Below, piece after piece: positions 55,061 to 64,000 of a stretch of DNA of 64,000 bases. Positions within the stretch are counted from its first letter, which is position 1. Every line of letters starts with the position of its first letter. This DNA comes from CAVYVZ01 sp963772065. GTDB taxonomy: Bacteria; Acidobacteriota; Vicinamibacteria; Vicinamibacterales; UBA2999. The stretch spans positions 1,054,001 to 1,118,000 of the forward strand of contig CAVYVZ010000010.1 in the NCBI GenBank assembly GCA_963772065.1, given 5' to 3'. The notes under the pieces were generated by a model. The model had not been told where the DNA came from. It saw only the letters and a list, made by a program, of their open reading frames with translations, and made no database searches. A program made the position numbers and the translations under genes.

Positions 55061-56242
55061 TCAGAGCGCCCCCGCGCGACGGAGGGCCGCAATCTCCTCG
55101 TCGGCGTAGCCGGCCTGGCGCAACACGGCCTCGGTGTGTTCTCCGAGCAGCGGCGCGCGACGGACGGGATCCGGTGGCGTTTCAGACATCTTCACCGGCG
55201 ACCCGAGCGTGCGCAGCAGCCCGAGCGTTGGATGATCGACCTCCCGCACCATCTCGCGGGCGATGACCTGTGGGTCGCGCACCACTTCCTCGTAGTTGTT
55301 GATCGGGCCGCATGGAATGTCGTTGGCGTCGAAGTGCTCCAGCCAGTGAGCCCGAGGTCGAGTCGCGGTGATGCCCTCGATGAGCGCCGCGATCGCCGGG
55401 CGATTGCGCACGCGGCTTCCAGCGTCGGCGAACTCCGGCCGCTCGGCCCATTCCGGATGGCCGAGCAGCCCGCAGACTCGTACGAACAGGCGATCCGTTG
55501 CCGTGCCGAGCGTGATGTAGCCGTCCGAGCAGCGTATTGCCTGGTACGGCGCACTCAGACGATGGGCCGATCCCGTCGGCTGCGGAATTCCGCTCCCGGA
55601 GAAATATTCCGTCGCCTCCCAGACCGACAGAGCGACGCCGGCTTCGACGAGCGACGTATCGATGTACTGCCCGCGCCCGGTTTGTGTTCGGTGGTAGAGC
55701 GCCGTGAGGACACCGGACAACGCGAACAGGCCCGCACCCAGGTCCGTGATCGGCACACCACACTTCACCGGCGGCCCTCCGGGCTCACCCGTGATCGACA
55801 TGAGGCCGGACACGCCCTGCGCGACGAGGTCGAAGCCGCCTTTGCCGGCGTCGGGCCCGGTCTGTCCGTAGCCGGAAATCGAGGCATAGATCAGCCGGGG
55901 ATTCTCAGCGCTCAACCGCGGGTAGTCGATGCCGAACTCGGCCATCACCCCCGGCCGGTAGTTCTCGATCATGATGTCGGCGCTGCGCGCCAGACGGCGG
56001 AATACGTCCTGTGCCGCTGGCGCCTTGAGGTTGAGGACGATGCCTCGTTTGCCGCGGTTGAGCGCGTTGAACCCTGGCGTGTCCAGACCCGAACCACCGC
56101 GCCCCCAGCGCCGGGACGAGTCGCCGCCGGGCGGCTCCACCTTGATGACGTCGGCGCCGAGGTCGGCCAGCTGCATCGCGCAGAACGGTCCCGCCATGAC
56201 CTGTGTGACGTCGAGGACGACGATACCGGCAAGCGCGCGCAT
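55061..56242 (-). CDS. Family III CoA transferase (CaiB/Frc-type)
   Basis: A 393-residue protein: VLDVTQVMAGPFCAMQLADL, ADVIKVEPPGGDSSR, FNALNRGKRGIVLNLK and the catalytic Asp167 in CGVPITDLGAGLFAL, which forms the aspartyl-CoA anhydride. C-terminal elements (DANDIPCGPINNYEEVVRDP) are also typical. It moves CoA between an acid and an acyl-CoA thioester. It diverges by 27 bp from a crotonase-fold enzyme, so the two probably act on the same acyl-CoA in a catabolic route. Confidence 0.9.
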   Translation of the reverse strand: MRALAGIVVLDVTQVMAGPFCAMQLADLGADVIKVEPPGGDSSRRWGRGGSGLDTPGFNALNRGKRGIVLNLKAPAAQDVFRRLARSADIMIENYRPGVMAEFGIDYPRLSAENPRLIYASISGYGQTGPDAGKGGFDLVAQGVSGLMSITGEPGGPPVKCGVPITDLGAGLFALSGVLTALYHRTQTGRGQYIDTSLVEAGVALSVWEATEYFSGSGIPQPTGSAHRLSAPYQAIRCSDGYITLGTATDRLFVRVCGLLGHPEWAERPEFADAGSRVRNRPAIAALIEGITATRPRAHWLEHFDANDIPCGPINNYEEVVRDPQVIAREMVREVDHPTLGLLRTLGSPVKMSETPPDPVRRAPLLGEHTEAVLRQAGYADEEIAALRRAGAL

Positions 56243-56269
56243 GGATCTGCTAAATTGGCCGACTGAATT

Positions 56270-57049
56270 ATGGCCGAAGTGCTATTTTCCGCCGAGCCTC
56301 CGCTCGCGATACTGACGTTCAACCGGCCCGAGGCGCGGAATGCGCTCACCTGGGAGATGTATCAGGGCCTTCTCGACGCGTGCGACGCGGTCGAGGCACG
56401 CGCCGAACTGCGGGTCCTGATCGTGCGCGGCGCGGGAGGCAAGGCGTTCGCGGCCGGCACGGACATCTCGCAGTTCACCGGCTTCCGATCGGCCGAGGAC
56501 GGCATCGAGTACGAGCGGCGCCTCGACGCCGCGATGGATCGGCTCGAACGGGTGACCAAGGCGACGATCGCGCAGGTGCAAGGAGTCGCGACCGGCGGTG
56601 GCTGCGCGATCGCCCTGACATGCGACCTCCGCGTCTGCTCGCCGGATGCGCGTTTCGGGGTGCCGATTGCGAAGACACTCGGCAACTGCCTGTCGATCGC
56701 CAACAGCGCGCGTCTGATGGACCTCCTCGGATCGGCTCGCTTCAAGGACCTGATGATTACCGCGCGATTGATGGACGTGCAGGAGGCGTCATCGCTCGGA
56801 CTGGTCACGCGGGTCGCGGAGGCACACCGCATCGACGAGGTCACGCGCGAGCTGGCAACGACCCTTGCCGGGCACGCGCCGATCACCATTGCGGTCACCA
56901 AGGAGATGGTCCGGCGCATCCAGGAGTCGCGGCGGCCCGCTGCCGGGACGGGCCACGATCTGATCGGGCGCTGCTACGCCAGCGCGGATTTCAAGGAAGG
57001 CGTCGAGGCGTTCCTCGCGAAGCGGACGCCGCGCTGGACGGGCGCGTAG
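56270..57049 (+). CDS. Crotonase-superfamily enzyme (enoyl-CoA hydratase/isomerase-like)
   Basis: A 259-residue crotonase fold: ILTFNRPEARNALTWEMYQG, GKAFAAGTDISQF (oxyanion hole) and IAQVQGVATGGGCAIALTCD (second oxyanion segment). Both glutamates used by true enoyl-CoA hydratases appear to be missing: GGGCAIAL in place of GGGxELAL, and FGVPIAKTLG in place of FGxPExxLG. It may therefore be an isomerase, thioesterase or other crotonase, not a hydratase. It is divergent from the CoA-transferase gene. A short repeat array follows its stop. Confidence 0.82.
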   Translation: MAEVLFSAEPPLAILTFNRPEARNALTWEMYQGLLDACDAVEARAELRVLIVRGAGGKAFAAGTDISQFTGFRSAEDGIEYERRLDAAMDRLERVTKATIAQVQGVATGGGCAIALTCDLRVCSPDARFGVPIAKTLGNCLSIANSARLMDLLGSARFKDLMITARLMDVQEASSLGLVTRVAEAHRIDEVTRELATTLAGHAPITIAVTKEMVRRIQESRRPAAGTGHDLIGRCYASADFKEGVEAFLAKRTPRWTGA

Positions 57050-57055
57050 ACGCGC

Positions 57056-57118
57056 AAGGTCAAAGGTCAAAAGTCAGGTCAAGGTCGAGGTATAGGTACA
57101 GGTGTAGGTTCGAGCACT
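57056..57118. repeat. AGGTNNN tandem repeats related to the 10.2-kb array
   Basis: Units include AGGTCAA, AGGTCG, AGGTAT, AGGTAC and AGGTGT (6-7 nt). Bases 57058-57084 are identical over 27 bp to 10257-10283, nearly 47 kb away. No inverted arm is evident. The array lies between the convergent crotonase and retropepsin-like genes and encodes the last dozen residues of the latter. Confidence 0.75.
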
Positions 57119-57992
57119 AGAGTGCGGCGTCCGTAGTCGAACGTCGCGCGGAATCGGCGCAGCAGTTCGTTGCCGATGATGCCGTCGCGCTCGGCGCGCG
57201 AGCTCGAGCCCGAGACGGCTCGAGAGAGACCCAGACGCGGCTTATCGAACGTCATCCCGCCGAGCACCATGCGCCTGCCAATTCCGTACACGAATGGCGC
57301 GGTTCCGCCGATTCCGGCCGGCCGGGCGGTTGCGGCACCGTCCTTCACCGCCTCGAGCAGGCGATGAGCATCGACGAAGGGCCTGTTCAAGTCAGCGAAC
57401 GAGTCGCCGGCGCCAGTGTCCACCATGAGCCGTGCCTCGACCGGGCCGGTGCCTGCATCGACGATCGCACGCACGACCGGCAGATCGCCCTGGAGCTCGA
57501 ACGGCACTAGCGCCGCACGCGGCGGCGGCTGATACGTCGAAGGATCGATGAGCCGCAGGATGTGCCTCTCGAAATCGAACTGAACCACGTGGCGCATGAG
57601 AATGGGGGCCCCGATGAAACCGGCGAAGTGCTTCGTGTCGGGTACCCGAGGCGCAGGATCGCGGCACGCTGCCGGTCCCAGGTCATCGTGCTCGTCTCGA
57701 ACGTCAGCGAGTCAGCGAACCGTGCCGGCACGCTCGCCTGACCACCTCCGGTTATCGACGACGTGTTCTCGCCGGCAACACCTGCTTCGCGGGCAATGGC
57801 TTCGTCCACGACGTTGATCGAAGCGCCGGTGTCGAAGAGGAACGGGACGGCCCGTCCGCCGTTCACCCGCACCTGAACGATCGGCTGCAGCGTTTTGAAG
57901 TCGAATGGGATTTCGTGGACGAGCTCCGCACTCGGGAGCGACGAACGCACCGGAAGGATGGTGAGGAGCGCGAGAGCAAGGACGACACGCAT
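57079..57992 (-). CDS. Secreted retropepsin-like aspartyl protease, two DTG modules (one frameshift)
   Basis: About 304 residues with one indel near 57645 (a lost base restores ILRLG-PDTKHFAGFIGAPI). A signal-like N-terminus (VVLALALLTILPVRSS) is followed by module 1, VPFLFDTGASINVVDEAIA, with D54-T-G. After GAPILMRHVVQFDFERHILR comes module 2, ARLMVDTGAGDSFADLNRPF. This double retropepsin architecture mirrors a pepsin-like dimer in one chain and is common in secreted PF13650-type proteins. The C-terminal TPVPIPRP is encoded by the repeat array, so the natural end may be slightly earlier. It starts 4 bp after the small membrane protein. Confidence 0.8.
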
Positions 57993-57996
57993 TCGC

Positions 57997-58358
57997 TCAC
58001 CCGGCCGTCGACCGACGCGCCATCAGCGCCAAGCCGAGGCACGCGGCAATGACTGTGTCGGAGATCATCGGCGTAAAAGAGAGTACTGCAACGAAAGGAC
58101 GATGTAGACAACGTTCGCGGCGAGGAACAAGACGACGATCGCGGTGGCCCGAACGCGCGCGTGCATCCCGGCCAGAATCCAGAACAGCACTGCTTCGATG
58201 AGGGAATTCACCGCGGCGAAGAGGCCGTAGCCGACGTAGAAATCCCAATAGCTCCGCGTGAAGCCCTGAAAGGCGAAGCGGTGCAGTTTGAGGAATGCAT
58301 GCCCCGCACACTGCAGGCATGACACCACAGCCGCGATCCGCAGAAACGTTGTCACCAT
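57997..58358 (-). CDS. Four-helix membrane protein (one frameshift)
   Basis: About 120 residues. The first frame gives MVTTFLRIAAVVSCLQCAGH, FYVGYGLFAAVNSLIEAVLF and ATAIVVLFLAANVVYIVLSL. After an indel near 58075 (in a TCTCTTTTA run) it continues as FTPMISDTVIAACLGLALMA to the TGA at 57997. Four helices and small size recall DoxX-like/hypothetical membrane proteins. It is the middle member of a tightly packed leftward operon, 13 bp after the permease. Confidence 0.65.
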
Positions 58359-58371
58359 CGAAAGACTCCGT

Positions 58372-60795
58372 CTATGCCTCGCGCAGAGCCTCTACTGGAT
58401 CGACGCGCGATGCGCGGCGTGCGGGCAAGGAAGCGGCCAGAGCCGCCAACGCGGCCATGACCAGCGCACCTCCTGCGAGGCTGAAGACGTCGAGAGGTGT
58501 CACGCCATACAGCAGCGACGCCGTGTAGCGCCCGAGCGCGGCCGCAAGAACGGCACCGGCAACAAGGCCGCAGCCGACCGCCGGCCCTGCGTCACGCGTC
58601 ACCATGCGCACGATGGCGGCGGGTCGCGCGCCCAGGGCCATCCGAATGCCAATTTCACGCCGCCGCTGCGTCACGAGGAATGCAAGAATTCCGTAGACGC
58701 CCAGGGCTGCAAGCACTGCCGCCGTGAAACCAAAAAACGTCGCCAGCGCAGCCACCGTACGCTCGGCCACCAGGAGATCGTCGATCTGATCCGACAGGGT
58801 CCAGACATCGAACATCGCCACGCTCCTGTCGATGGACGCGATGGCGGCCCTCACGCTCTCTTTCATCCGCTCCGGGTCGCCGCCGGTGCGAACGTACAGG
58901 TCCAGATACTTCACGTTCGGCTGCTGCTCGTACGGCACGTACCACACGGGCGGCGGTGTCTCCCTGACGTGCGCGTACTTGGCGTCTTTCACGACGCCGA
59001 CCACGGTGTACTCGGGCCGCTCGACACCGATCTTCGTGCCGATCGGATCCCTGCCCGGCCCATAGAGTCTCGCGAATGACTCGTTGACGATGGCAACCTT
59101 CGGCGCGTCGGCGCGGTCCTGCTCCGTGAAATCGCGGCCAGCGATTCGAGGGATTTCGAGGGTTTCGAAGTACTCCGGGCCAACGACGTTGCGCGCGGCT
59201 CTCGCGGCGTTCTGCGGGCAGCAACCCGACATCACGACAGGTGTGCGCCAGGACGCATTCGAGACCGGCCGCACCATTCCGTAGGTCGCGGCCGTCACGC
59301 CCGGCAGCGCGTTCACGCGTTCGCGCACGTCGCGGAAGAACGGCAGCACCTGTGCGTCGCTCTGCCCGGCATTCTTGGGACTCAACGCGAGCATCAGCAG
59401 ATGGTCTGCCCGGAACCCCATGTCCGCCGTCCTGAGCGCGTGGACAGTTCGTAGGAACAACAGGGCGCCTACGAGCACGACCACGGACAGCGCCACCTGA
59501 ACGCCGACAAACAGCCTGCGTCCCATCACACTGCTCCGGCCAGCAACCGTTGCCTTCAAGTCCGGCGTGAGGCTGCGCCGCCTCGAAGCCACGGCTGGAA
59601 ACAGGCCGAAGAGCGCGACCGACGCGGCTGTCGTCGCCACATGGAAGACGAGGATCGCCCCATGGGGTTTGACGTTCAACTGCACCGCCGACCCACCGAT
59701 CGACATCAGGCGAATGAGGATCTGTGTGCCCGGGTACGCGAGCAGCGCGCCAAAGGTCGCGGCGACGAGCGACAGCACGACGTTTTCGATCAGCAGCTGC
59801 CGCACCAGTCGTCCCGGCCCTGCTCCCACCGCGAGCCGCACGGCAAACTCGTGCGCCCTCGTCGACGCCCTGGCCAGGAGCAGATTCGCAACGTTCAGGC
59901 AGGCGACCACGAGTACCGACGCGGTGATGGCCATCAGCACTCGCAGCGACGTCTGGTACTGGCGGCGGGTCAGGCCGATGCCACCGGCCGCCGGCAGCAG
60001 GTCGAGACGCTCCGACGCGTTGCCGTCGTCGAGGTATCGCCGGAGCCTTGCACTCAACGCATGCCGCGCGTCCTCAACCCGCACCCCCGGCCGCAATCGG
60101 CCGACGATGGTCAGCTCCGCGACGCGACGCTGGCTTAGGCTCGAGGGCGCGCGTCGCAGCTCCGCCTGCATCGCAATGGGAACGCGAAGATCCACTGCCT
60201 GCCCCGGATCGAGGCCGTCGAAGCCGGGCGGCGAGACGCCCACAACGGTCATCGGATAGCCACTGAGCCGCAAGGTCCGGCCGACGACCGCCGGATCCCC
60301 GCTGAAACGTCGCTGCCAGTACCGATGGCTGAGCACGACGACCGGATGCGCCCCGGGCGTGGCGTCATCCGTGCGCGCGATCAATCGTCCGATGTGCGGG
60401 CGGATTCCCAGCACCTCGAAATAGCTGCCGGAGATCAGCTCGCCCGTCGCCGGCTCGCCCCCGGCCTCGGTGCCGACCGTCACGCGCTCCGATCCGCCGC
60501 GACACAGAATGCCGTCGAAGATGTCGCGCTCGGATTCGAGTTCACGGAACAGCGGATATGCGAATCGCGTGATGCCGGCCTGCTCGAGGTTGCTTCGCGA
60601 CAGAACGACGAGGCGTTCCGGATCCTGCACCGGCAGGTACGCGATCAGAACCTTGTGGACCAGGCTGAACACCGCGGTGTTGGCGCCGAGCGCGAGTCCA
60701 AGCGTCGTAACGGCCACCAGCGCAAACGCCGGGTTCCGCGCCAGCAGACGGCATCCGTATCGAAGATCCCGCCACAGATCCAGGAGCGTGGTCAC
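58372..60795 (-). CDS. ADOP-type MacB/FtsX-family permease
   Basis: An 807-residue protein with the acidobacterial ADOP signature at the N-terminus (LWRDLRYGCRLLARNPAFAL, LGANTAVFSLVHKVLI). It contains two MacB-periplasmic plus FtsX units, with membrane segments near 20-45, 290-430 (VLMAITASVLVVACLNVANL) and 690-800 (AVLAALGVYGILAFLVTQRR, EIGIRMALGARPAAIVRMVT). No ABC ATPase is adjacent, as is common for these orphan permeases. It probably couples ATP hydrolysis by a shared partner to export of, or signalling by, a periplasmic ligand. The GTG at 60795 is 1 bp after the VOC gene stop. Confidence 0.9.
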   Translation of the reverse strand: MTTLLDLWRDLRYGCRLLARNPAFALVAVTTLGLALGANTAVFSLVHKVLIAYLPVQDPERLVVLSRSNLEQAGITRFAYPLFRELESERDIFDGILCRGGSERVTVGTEAGGEPATGELISGSYFEVLGIRPHIGRLIARTDDATPGAHPVVVLSHRYWQRRFSGDPAVVGRTLRLSGYPMTVVGVSPPGFDGLDPGQAVDLRVPIAMQAELRRAPSSLSQRRVAELTIVGRLRPGVRVEDARHALSARLRRYLDDGNASERLDLLPAAGGIGLTRRQYQTSLRVLMAITASVLVVACLNVANLLLARASTRAHEFAVRLAVGAGPGRLVRQLLIENVVLSLVAATFGALLAYPGTQILIRLMSIGGSAVQLNVKPHGAILVFHVATTAASVALFGLFPAVASRRRSLTPDLKATVAGRSSVMGRRLFVGVQVALSVVVLVGALLFLRTVHALRTADMGFRADHLLMLALSPKNAGQSDAQVLPFFRDVRERVNALPGVTAATYGMVRPVSNASWRTPVVMSGCCPQNAARAARNVVGPEYFETLEIPRIAGRDFTEQDRADAPKVAIVNESFARLYGPGRDPIGTKIGVERPEYTVVGVVKDAKYAHVRETPPPVWYVPYEQQPNVKYLDLYVRTGGDPERMKESVRAAIASIDRSVAMFDVWTLSDQIDDLLVAERTVAALATFFGFTAAVLAALGVYGILAFLVTQRRREIGIRMALGARPAAIVRMVTRDAGPAVGCGLVAGAVLAAALGRYTASLLYGVTPLDVFSLAGGALVMAALAALAASLPARRASRVDPVEALREA

Positions 60796-60796
60796 G

Positions 60797-61313
60797 TCAC
60801 ATGCCTTTCGCTGGCACCCTGGGTTCGACGAACTGCAACCAGTTCCCGTCACGGTCTTCGACGATGAACCAGCGCCTCGCCGCGCCCGTTTCCGCGGATG
60901 CGTCGCGGACGAATGTCACACCCTGCTGCTTGAAACGCGACGCCGTTTCACGCGCGTCGCGGACCTCGAAGGCGAGCTTGCCGAAGCCGCGTACCTGGGC
61001 CCTGTCGTCGACCGCGGGGAAGCGTCGTCGTATCGCGTCGAACGAAAGCGAGCCCTTGGCCTGTATGAGCTCGAGCTCGAAGCCGTCCAGATCCAGGAAC
61101 ACGATGCGAAGCGAGGGACCCGCGTATGGGGGTCTTTGTTGCGATTGCACGAAACCCGAGCACGTCGGCGTACCAGCGCCGCGCCGCGTCGACGTCCGCA
61201 ACGGAAAGAGAAGCGGCCGCCGGTCGGGGGCCGAGGAGAACCGGCTGAACATCGCGCGCGGGGCGATGCGACGGTTTATCATGGTCCGATGCGGTCGGGG
61301 CCTCCAAGGACAC
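60797..61313 (-). CDS. VOC-family protein (one frameshift)
   Basis: About 170 residues: ASLSVADVDAARRWYADVLG, then an inserted C near 61149, then VQSQQRPPYAGPSLRIVFLD, GFELELIQAKGS, GFGKLAFEVRDARETA and DRDGNWLQFVEPRV. Two VOC modules with likely metal ligands (Glu of FELEL; the final QFVE) are visible. The start is uncertain: the correct upstream frame opens at 61313 and overlaps the preceding gene's end. The stop is followed after 1 bp by the permease start, so the two are co-transcribed. Confidence 0.72.
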
Positions 61314-61989
61314 CGAGTGGAAGACCGGAGCTCAGGCTCACCGAGAGATAGCGAAAGCGGTATGTGCCATCGACGCGCGCGCCCCACGCCGGCATTCGGA
61401 TCGGCCCGAAATCGGCGAGCGGGCCGTAGACCCATTCCTCGGATTCGCCGCCGAAGGCGGCGCCCCACTTGGTGATCTCGCCGCTCGCGCTTACCTCGAA
61501 CCAGCACAGTCTTTCGGCGGTCTGTGCGTCGTGGACACCCACGCGACGTCCGCCCTCCCGCGCGAGCCGCAAGCGCGGGTCTTGTTTCGCCAGCCGGTGG
61601 TACATCACGTAGAGATTCCCCCGCCATCGTCCGCGCCATTCCTGCATCTCGACGTCGGTCAGATGTGTGAGCGTCCCGTCGGTCAACCGCCACCCGGCTT
61701 TCGCTGTCGAGGCAAAGTACCGATCGGTTTCCTCCGACTGCGTGTGCCCCCAGATCGTCGGCTCGTCGAGCCACCGCCACGACTCCGATCGCGTGGGTAG
61801 CCGGCGGGACGCCGCGTGCGCCTCTTCGATGGTGTTCATGGTCGTGGCGCGTGCCCAGATCGCAGAACCGCCCATTCGCTCGATCATCGTCTGCGCGATG
61901 GCGAGCGCATCGGGATCGCCCTGCATCGATTGGGCGCCCGCAGGCGATGCGCCGGCGAGCACCAGGAGCATGAAATGCGCGACCCTCAC
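61279..61989 (-). CDS. Secreted protein, possibly LolA-like fold
   Basis: A 236-residue protein with a signal peptide (VAHFMLLVLAGASPAGAQS). The mature N-terminus (AIAQTMIERMGGSAIWARAT) and the long run of antiparallel-strand-like sequence (VEMQEWRGRWRGNLYVMYHR, GARVDGTYRFRYLSVSLSSG) resemble periplasmic outer-membrane-lipoprotein-sorting-like proteins of Acidobacteria. This is a fold-level guess. It starts 6 bp after the NTF2-like gene and overlaps the VOC gene start. Confidence 0.6.
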   Translation of the reverse strand: MRVAHFMLLVLAGASPAGAQSMQGDPDALAIAQTMIERMGGSAIWARATTMNTIEEAHAASRRLPTRSESWRWLDEPTIWGHTQSEETDRYFASTAKAGWRLTDGTLTHLTDVEMQEWRGRWRGNLYVMYHRLAKQDPRLRLAREGGRRVGVHDAQTAERLCWFEVSASGEITKWGAAFGGESEEWVYGPLADFGPIRMPAWGARVDGTYRFRYLSVSLSSGLPLGVLGGPDRIGP

Positions 61990-61995
61990 GTTGAC

Positions 61996-62426
61996 TTACG
62001 GCAGAAAGGCGGCGACGTACTTCCACTCGCCGCGCCGCCGCTCGAACACGTTGAACGAGTAGTAGTCGGAATTCCGCATACTGCCATCGGCAGTGCGCCA
62101 CGTCAGGTGGCCGTGACCACTCATCACGGCCACGTTTCCATAGGTACAGGATGGCGACAACGTTCGTACCGGCCCGACAGCAGCGTGTCCCCATCCTCTC
62201 CGAGACGGTCGATCTCGTCCCGCTTCGTCCGCATGCTTCCTCTTGCGTTGGTGGCCACGTAGTCGTCGGCGTAGATGCGCTCCAGCGACTCCTTGTCCTT
62301 GTCGATGAACGCGCGCACCACCTGCTGCTTCATCGCCGTGAGCGTCCGGCGCGTGGCCTCGTCGGCATCGGAGGGGGCGCCGAGCGTGCCGAGGGCAAGC
62401 ACGAAGAACGCCTGCGCAAGCTGCAT
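61996..62426 (-). CDS. Secreted NTF2/SnoaL-like (DUF4440) protein (one frameshift)
   Basis: About 143 residues: signal peptide (QLAQAFFVLALGTLGAPSDA), then VVRAFIDKDKESLERIYADD, YVATNARGSMRTKRDEIDRL. After a break near 62160 comes TYGNVAVMSGHGHLTWRTAD and NVFERRRGEWKYVAAFLP. The pattern is a cone-shaped NTF2-like pocket, as in ketosteroid-isomerase-like periplasmic proteins of unknown substrate. It sits 46 bp after the porin gene in the same direction. Confidence 0.75.
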
Positions 62427-62472
62427 GAATCACCTCGTGGAAACAGACCGGCGCTGGACGCCGAGGGTGGCG

Positions 62473-63823
62473 TCATGGCGTGCCTTCCAGCCGATGGCTG
62501 AATGAGACGGCTAGGTAGTGAATCGAGCGGCCAGGTGTGGTGTTCCGGAGAAATGTCCCGGCCGCGAACCTCGAATACTGCGCGCTTACAGTGTGCTGCT
62601 TGCGCCGCCACGTCAGAGCGACGGTCGGCACCGTCCCGACGTATCGCGCCTGACTCGCGGACGTCGACGGCAGCGGCAGCCCGGACACCAGGTAGACGGC
62701 ATCCGCTGTCCGGTGACGCCAGTACACCGGCATGTCCAACGATGCCGTGACGTTGCGGCGAAGGCTGGCGCGAAGCGTTGGCGTGAGATCGATCAGGTTC
62801 GTGGGCCCGAGCAGCCCCGCACTCCCCGAATAGGCAATCGCTGACGGAAACAGCGGATCGAACGAGTTGAGCACGGTGTCGTCGGCATGGCGATCTCCGC
62901 TGCCGATGTCCGCTCGGAGGCCGGCGCGCGGTTTGAACGCGGTGGCCAACGTCACGCCGTTGTCGGACGAGAGCGCCCATGCGCGAATGGGGTCGCCGCG
63001 GAAGTGTCCAAACTGAACGATCACTTCATTGTTGAAGTCGAACCGTTCGGTCGCTTTCCACGACCGCGACCCGACGGTGTGGCGCGTGGCCCGGCCCGAT
63101 CCCGAAGCGACCACCGCGTGTCTCCGATCGAGGCCGAGGTAGTAGACGGACATGTTTGCGCCGCGCCAGACAGCGTGCGGCCCGATCGCGCCAGCCCCCC
63201 AGAACATGAGGTCGCGATCCGGACTGTCGTCGAAGACGCCCTGCTCCGCCCTGACGAGACGCAGCGCGCTCGCGTTGAGCGTCCAGCGGTTTCGGCGATA
63301 GGTCGCACGCAAGCCGTCGAAGCTGCGCCGGACATTCAGTCCTTCAGCGGCGGATAGCAACCGGCCGCTGCCAAAGGCGATCTCCTGCCGCCCGGTCCGA
63401 AGCGTCAGTTCCGAATCCTCACGGGCGGACAACCTGACGTCGACGAAGCCTTGATGCAGGTCGAGCCGGTCGAGGTCGGTTGGCCGGGCGCCGCCGGTCC
63501 GGCCATTCGCGAGGGCCGCCTGCAGCTGACCGAACAGGCGAATGCGTGCCGCGGCGCGAACGTCTGCTGAAAACAGGTACCGCTGGAGCACGTACCCATT
63601 CGGGATCTTCCGGTCCGACGCCGAAGGCCGGGTAGTCGAGCAGCTCGTACCGCGCGCGGGCTTCGCCCGTGAGGATGACCCGCTGCGCCGCCGCAGGGTC
63701 CGACTGCGCGGCGCACGTTCCAGCGCACGCGATCAGGATGCTCAACAGAAGCGAGAGGCGCGCGGCCGTGTCGGACGTCCGCGCGCAAAACCGTCCGAGA
63801 AATCTGCAGCGTGTGTGGCTCAT
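62473..63823 (-). CDS. Alginate-export-like outer-membrane porin (one frameshift)
   Basis: About 449 residues with one inserted G near 63598 (TGG[G]TAC). A signal peptide is present (LSLLLSILIACAGTCAAQ). The mature start RVILTGEARARYELLDY and repeated amphipathic strands follow (RYLFSADVRAAARIRLFGQL, FVDVRLSAREDSELTLRTGR). QEIAFGSGRLLSAAEGLNVR is a hallmark of the alginate-export/AlgE-like 18-strand family. The chain ends YLAVSFSHRLEGTP, consistent with a terminal beta strand. It probably forms a substrate-selective pore. Its ATG overlaps the stop of the gene upstream (ATGA). Confidence 0.82.
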
Positions 63824-63993
63824 CCCATTTTCCAGAGACGATATGCCGCCACGCCGGCGACGAGCGCGGCAGCCGTGGAAATGACGGCAGGTGCTGCAAA
63901 GAAGAGCCACCACGACAGCACGGCAAAACCGATGGTCGCTGCAAAGAGCGTCGAGACGAGCGGACGCGCGGCGAGAGGATGCCGCGCGGTCAT
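63820..63993 (-). CDS. Small two-helix membrane protein, possibly cut by the window edge
   Basis: From the ATG at 63993 this is 57 residues with two hydrophobic segments (STLFAATIGFAVLSWWLFAA, STAAALVAGVAAYRLW). The stop overlaps the porin ATG, so it is translationally coupled to it. The frame stays open to the edge at 64000, so the protein could start upstream. The function is not recognised. Confidence 0.5.
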   Translation of the reverse strand: MTARHPLAARPLVSTLFAATIGFAVLSWWLFFAAPAVISTAAALVAGVAAYRLWKMG

Positions 63994-64000
63994 GCCCGCC

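Overview
The window is a high-GC chromosomal segment from a free-living bacterium, most probably an acidobacterium (Vicinamibacteria-like). That placement is an inference from several features: an ADOP-type MacB/FtsX permease with no ATPase beside it, a CadC-like winged-helix regulator fused to TPRs, a kinase paired with an ECF sigma factor, many secreted PQQ/NHL-propeller proteins, and small secreted proteins of acidobacterial style. No rRNA, tRNA, CRISPR array, transposase or phage gene was seen.

Layout. 1-1.7 kb: end of a possible serine hydrolase, an ECF sigma factor and its membrane partner. 1.7-5.3 kb: threonine dehydratase coupled to an M28 peptidase, then a small protein coupled to a divergent ClpP. 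5.3-13.3 kb: a badly frameshifted stretch with an NAD-dependent epimerase, a DisA_N (diadenylate cyclase-like) protein, an AMP-ligase/ACP/acyltransferase fusion, a histidine-kinase remnant next to short repeats, infA behind a sigma54-like promoter, and a DEAD-box helicase. 13.3-22.9 kb: methyltransferase, BRCT-MerR-TPR protein, glucokinase, prolyl oligopeptidase, proton-translocating transhydrogenase (PntAB and PntB fused), and thiSG. 23-40 kb: a large palindromic element, methyltransferase with O-antigen ligase, a TPR regulator, a hydrolase/DUF2911 fusion, gmd and an rfbD-like gene (deoxysugar synthesis), L-2-hydroxyglutarate oxidase, and an Lhr helicase. 40.8-48 kb: the most interesting locus, described next. 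48-64 kb: OsmC, NmrA-like SDR, di-heme oxidoreductase, PQQ propeller, small zinc-ribbon and SWIB proteins, GT2, CoA transferase with a crotonase, and a leftward operon from an alginate-export-like porin to a retropepsin-like protease.

Candidate system (42.6-48.1 kb). A leftward pair (ECF sigma factor overlapping a Ser/Thr kinase with a DUF4384-like tail) diverges from a rightward pair: a C11/clostripain-like caspase-fold protease overlapping by 38 bp a 1135-residue TPR-CHAT protease. Two CD-clan proteases in one transcription unit, facing a kinase/sigma pair, suggest a signal-controlled proteolytic cascade. The 283-bp divergent spacer holds paired CCAAC/GTTGG inverted repeats.

Two sequence-level themes recur. 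First, many conserved genes are broken by single-base indels, mostly insertions, densest at 4.7-13.6 kb. This looks like residual single-molecule read error, so I annotate these as CDS spanning the breaks. Second, several gene ends carry degenerate 6-8-nt tandem repeats, often as two inverted arms, some of which encode the C-termini of neighbouring proteins.
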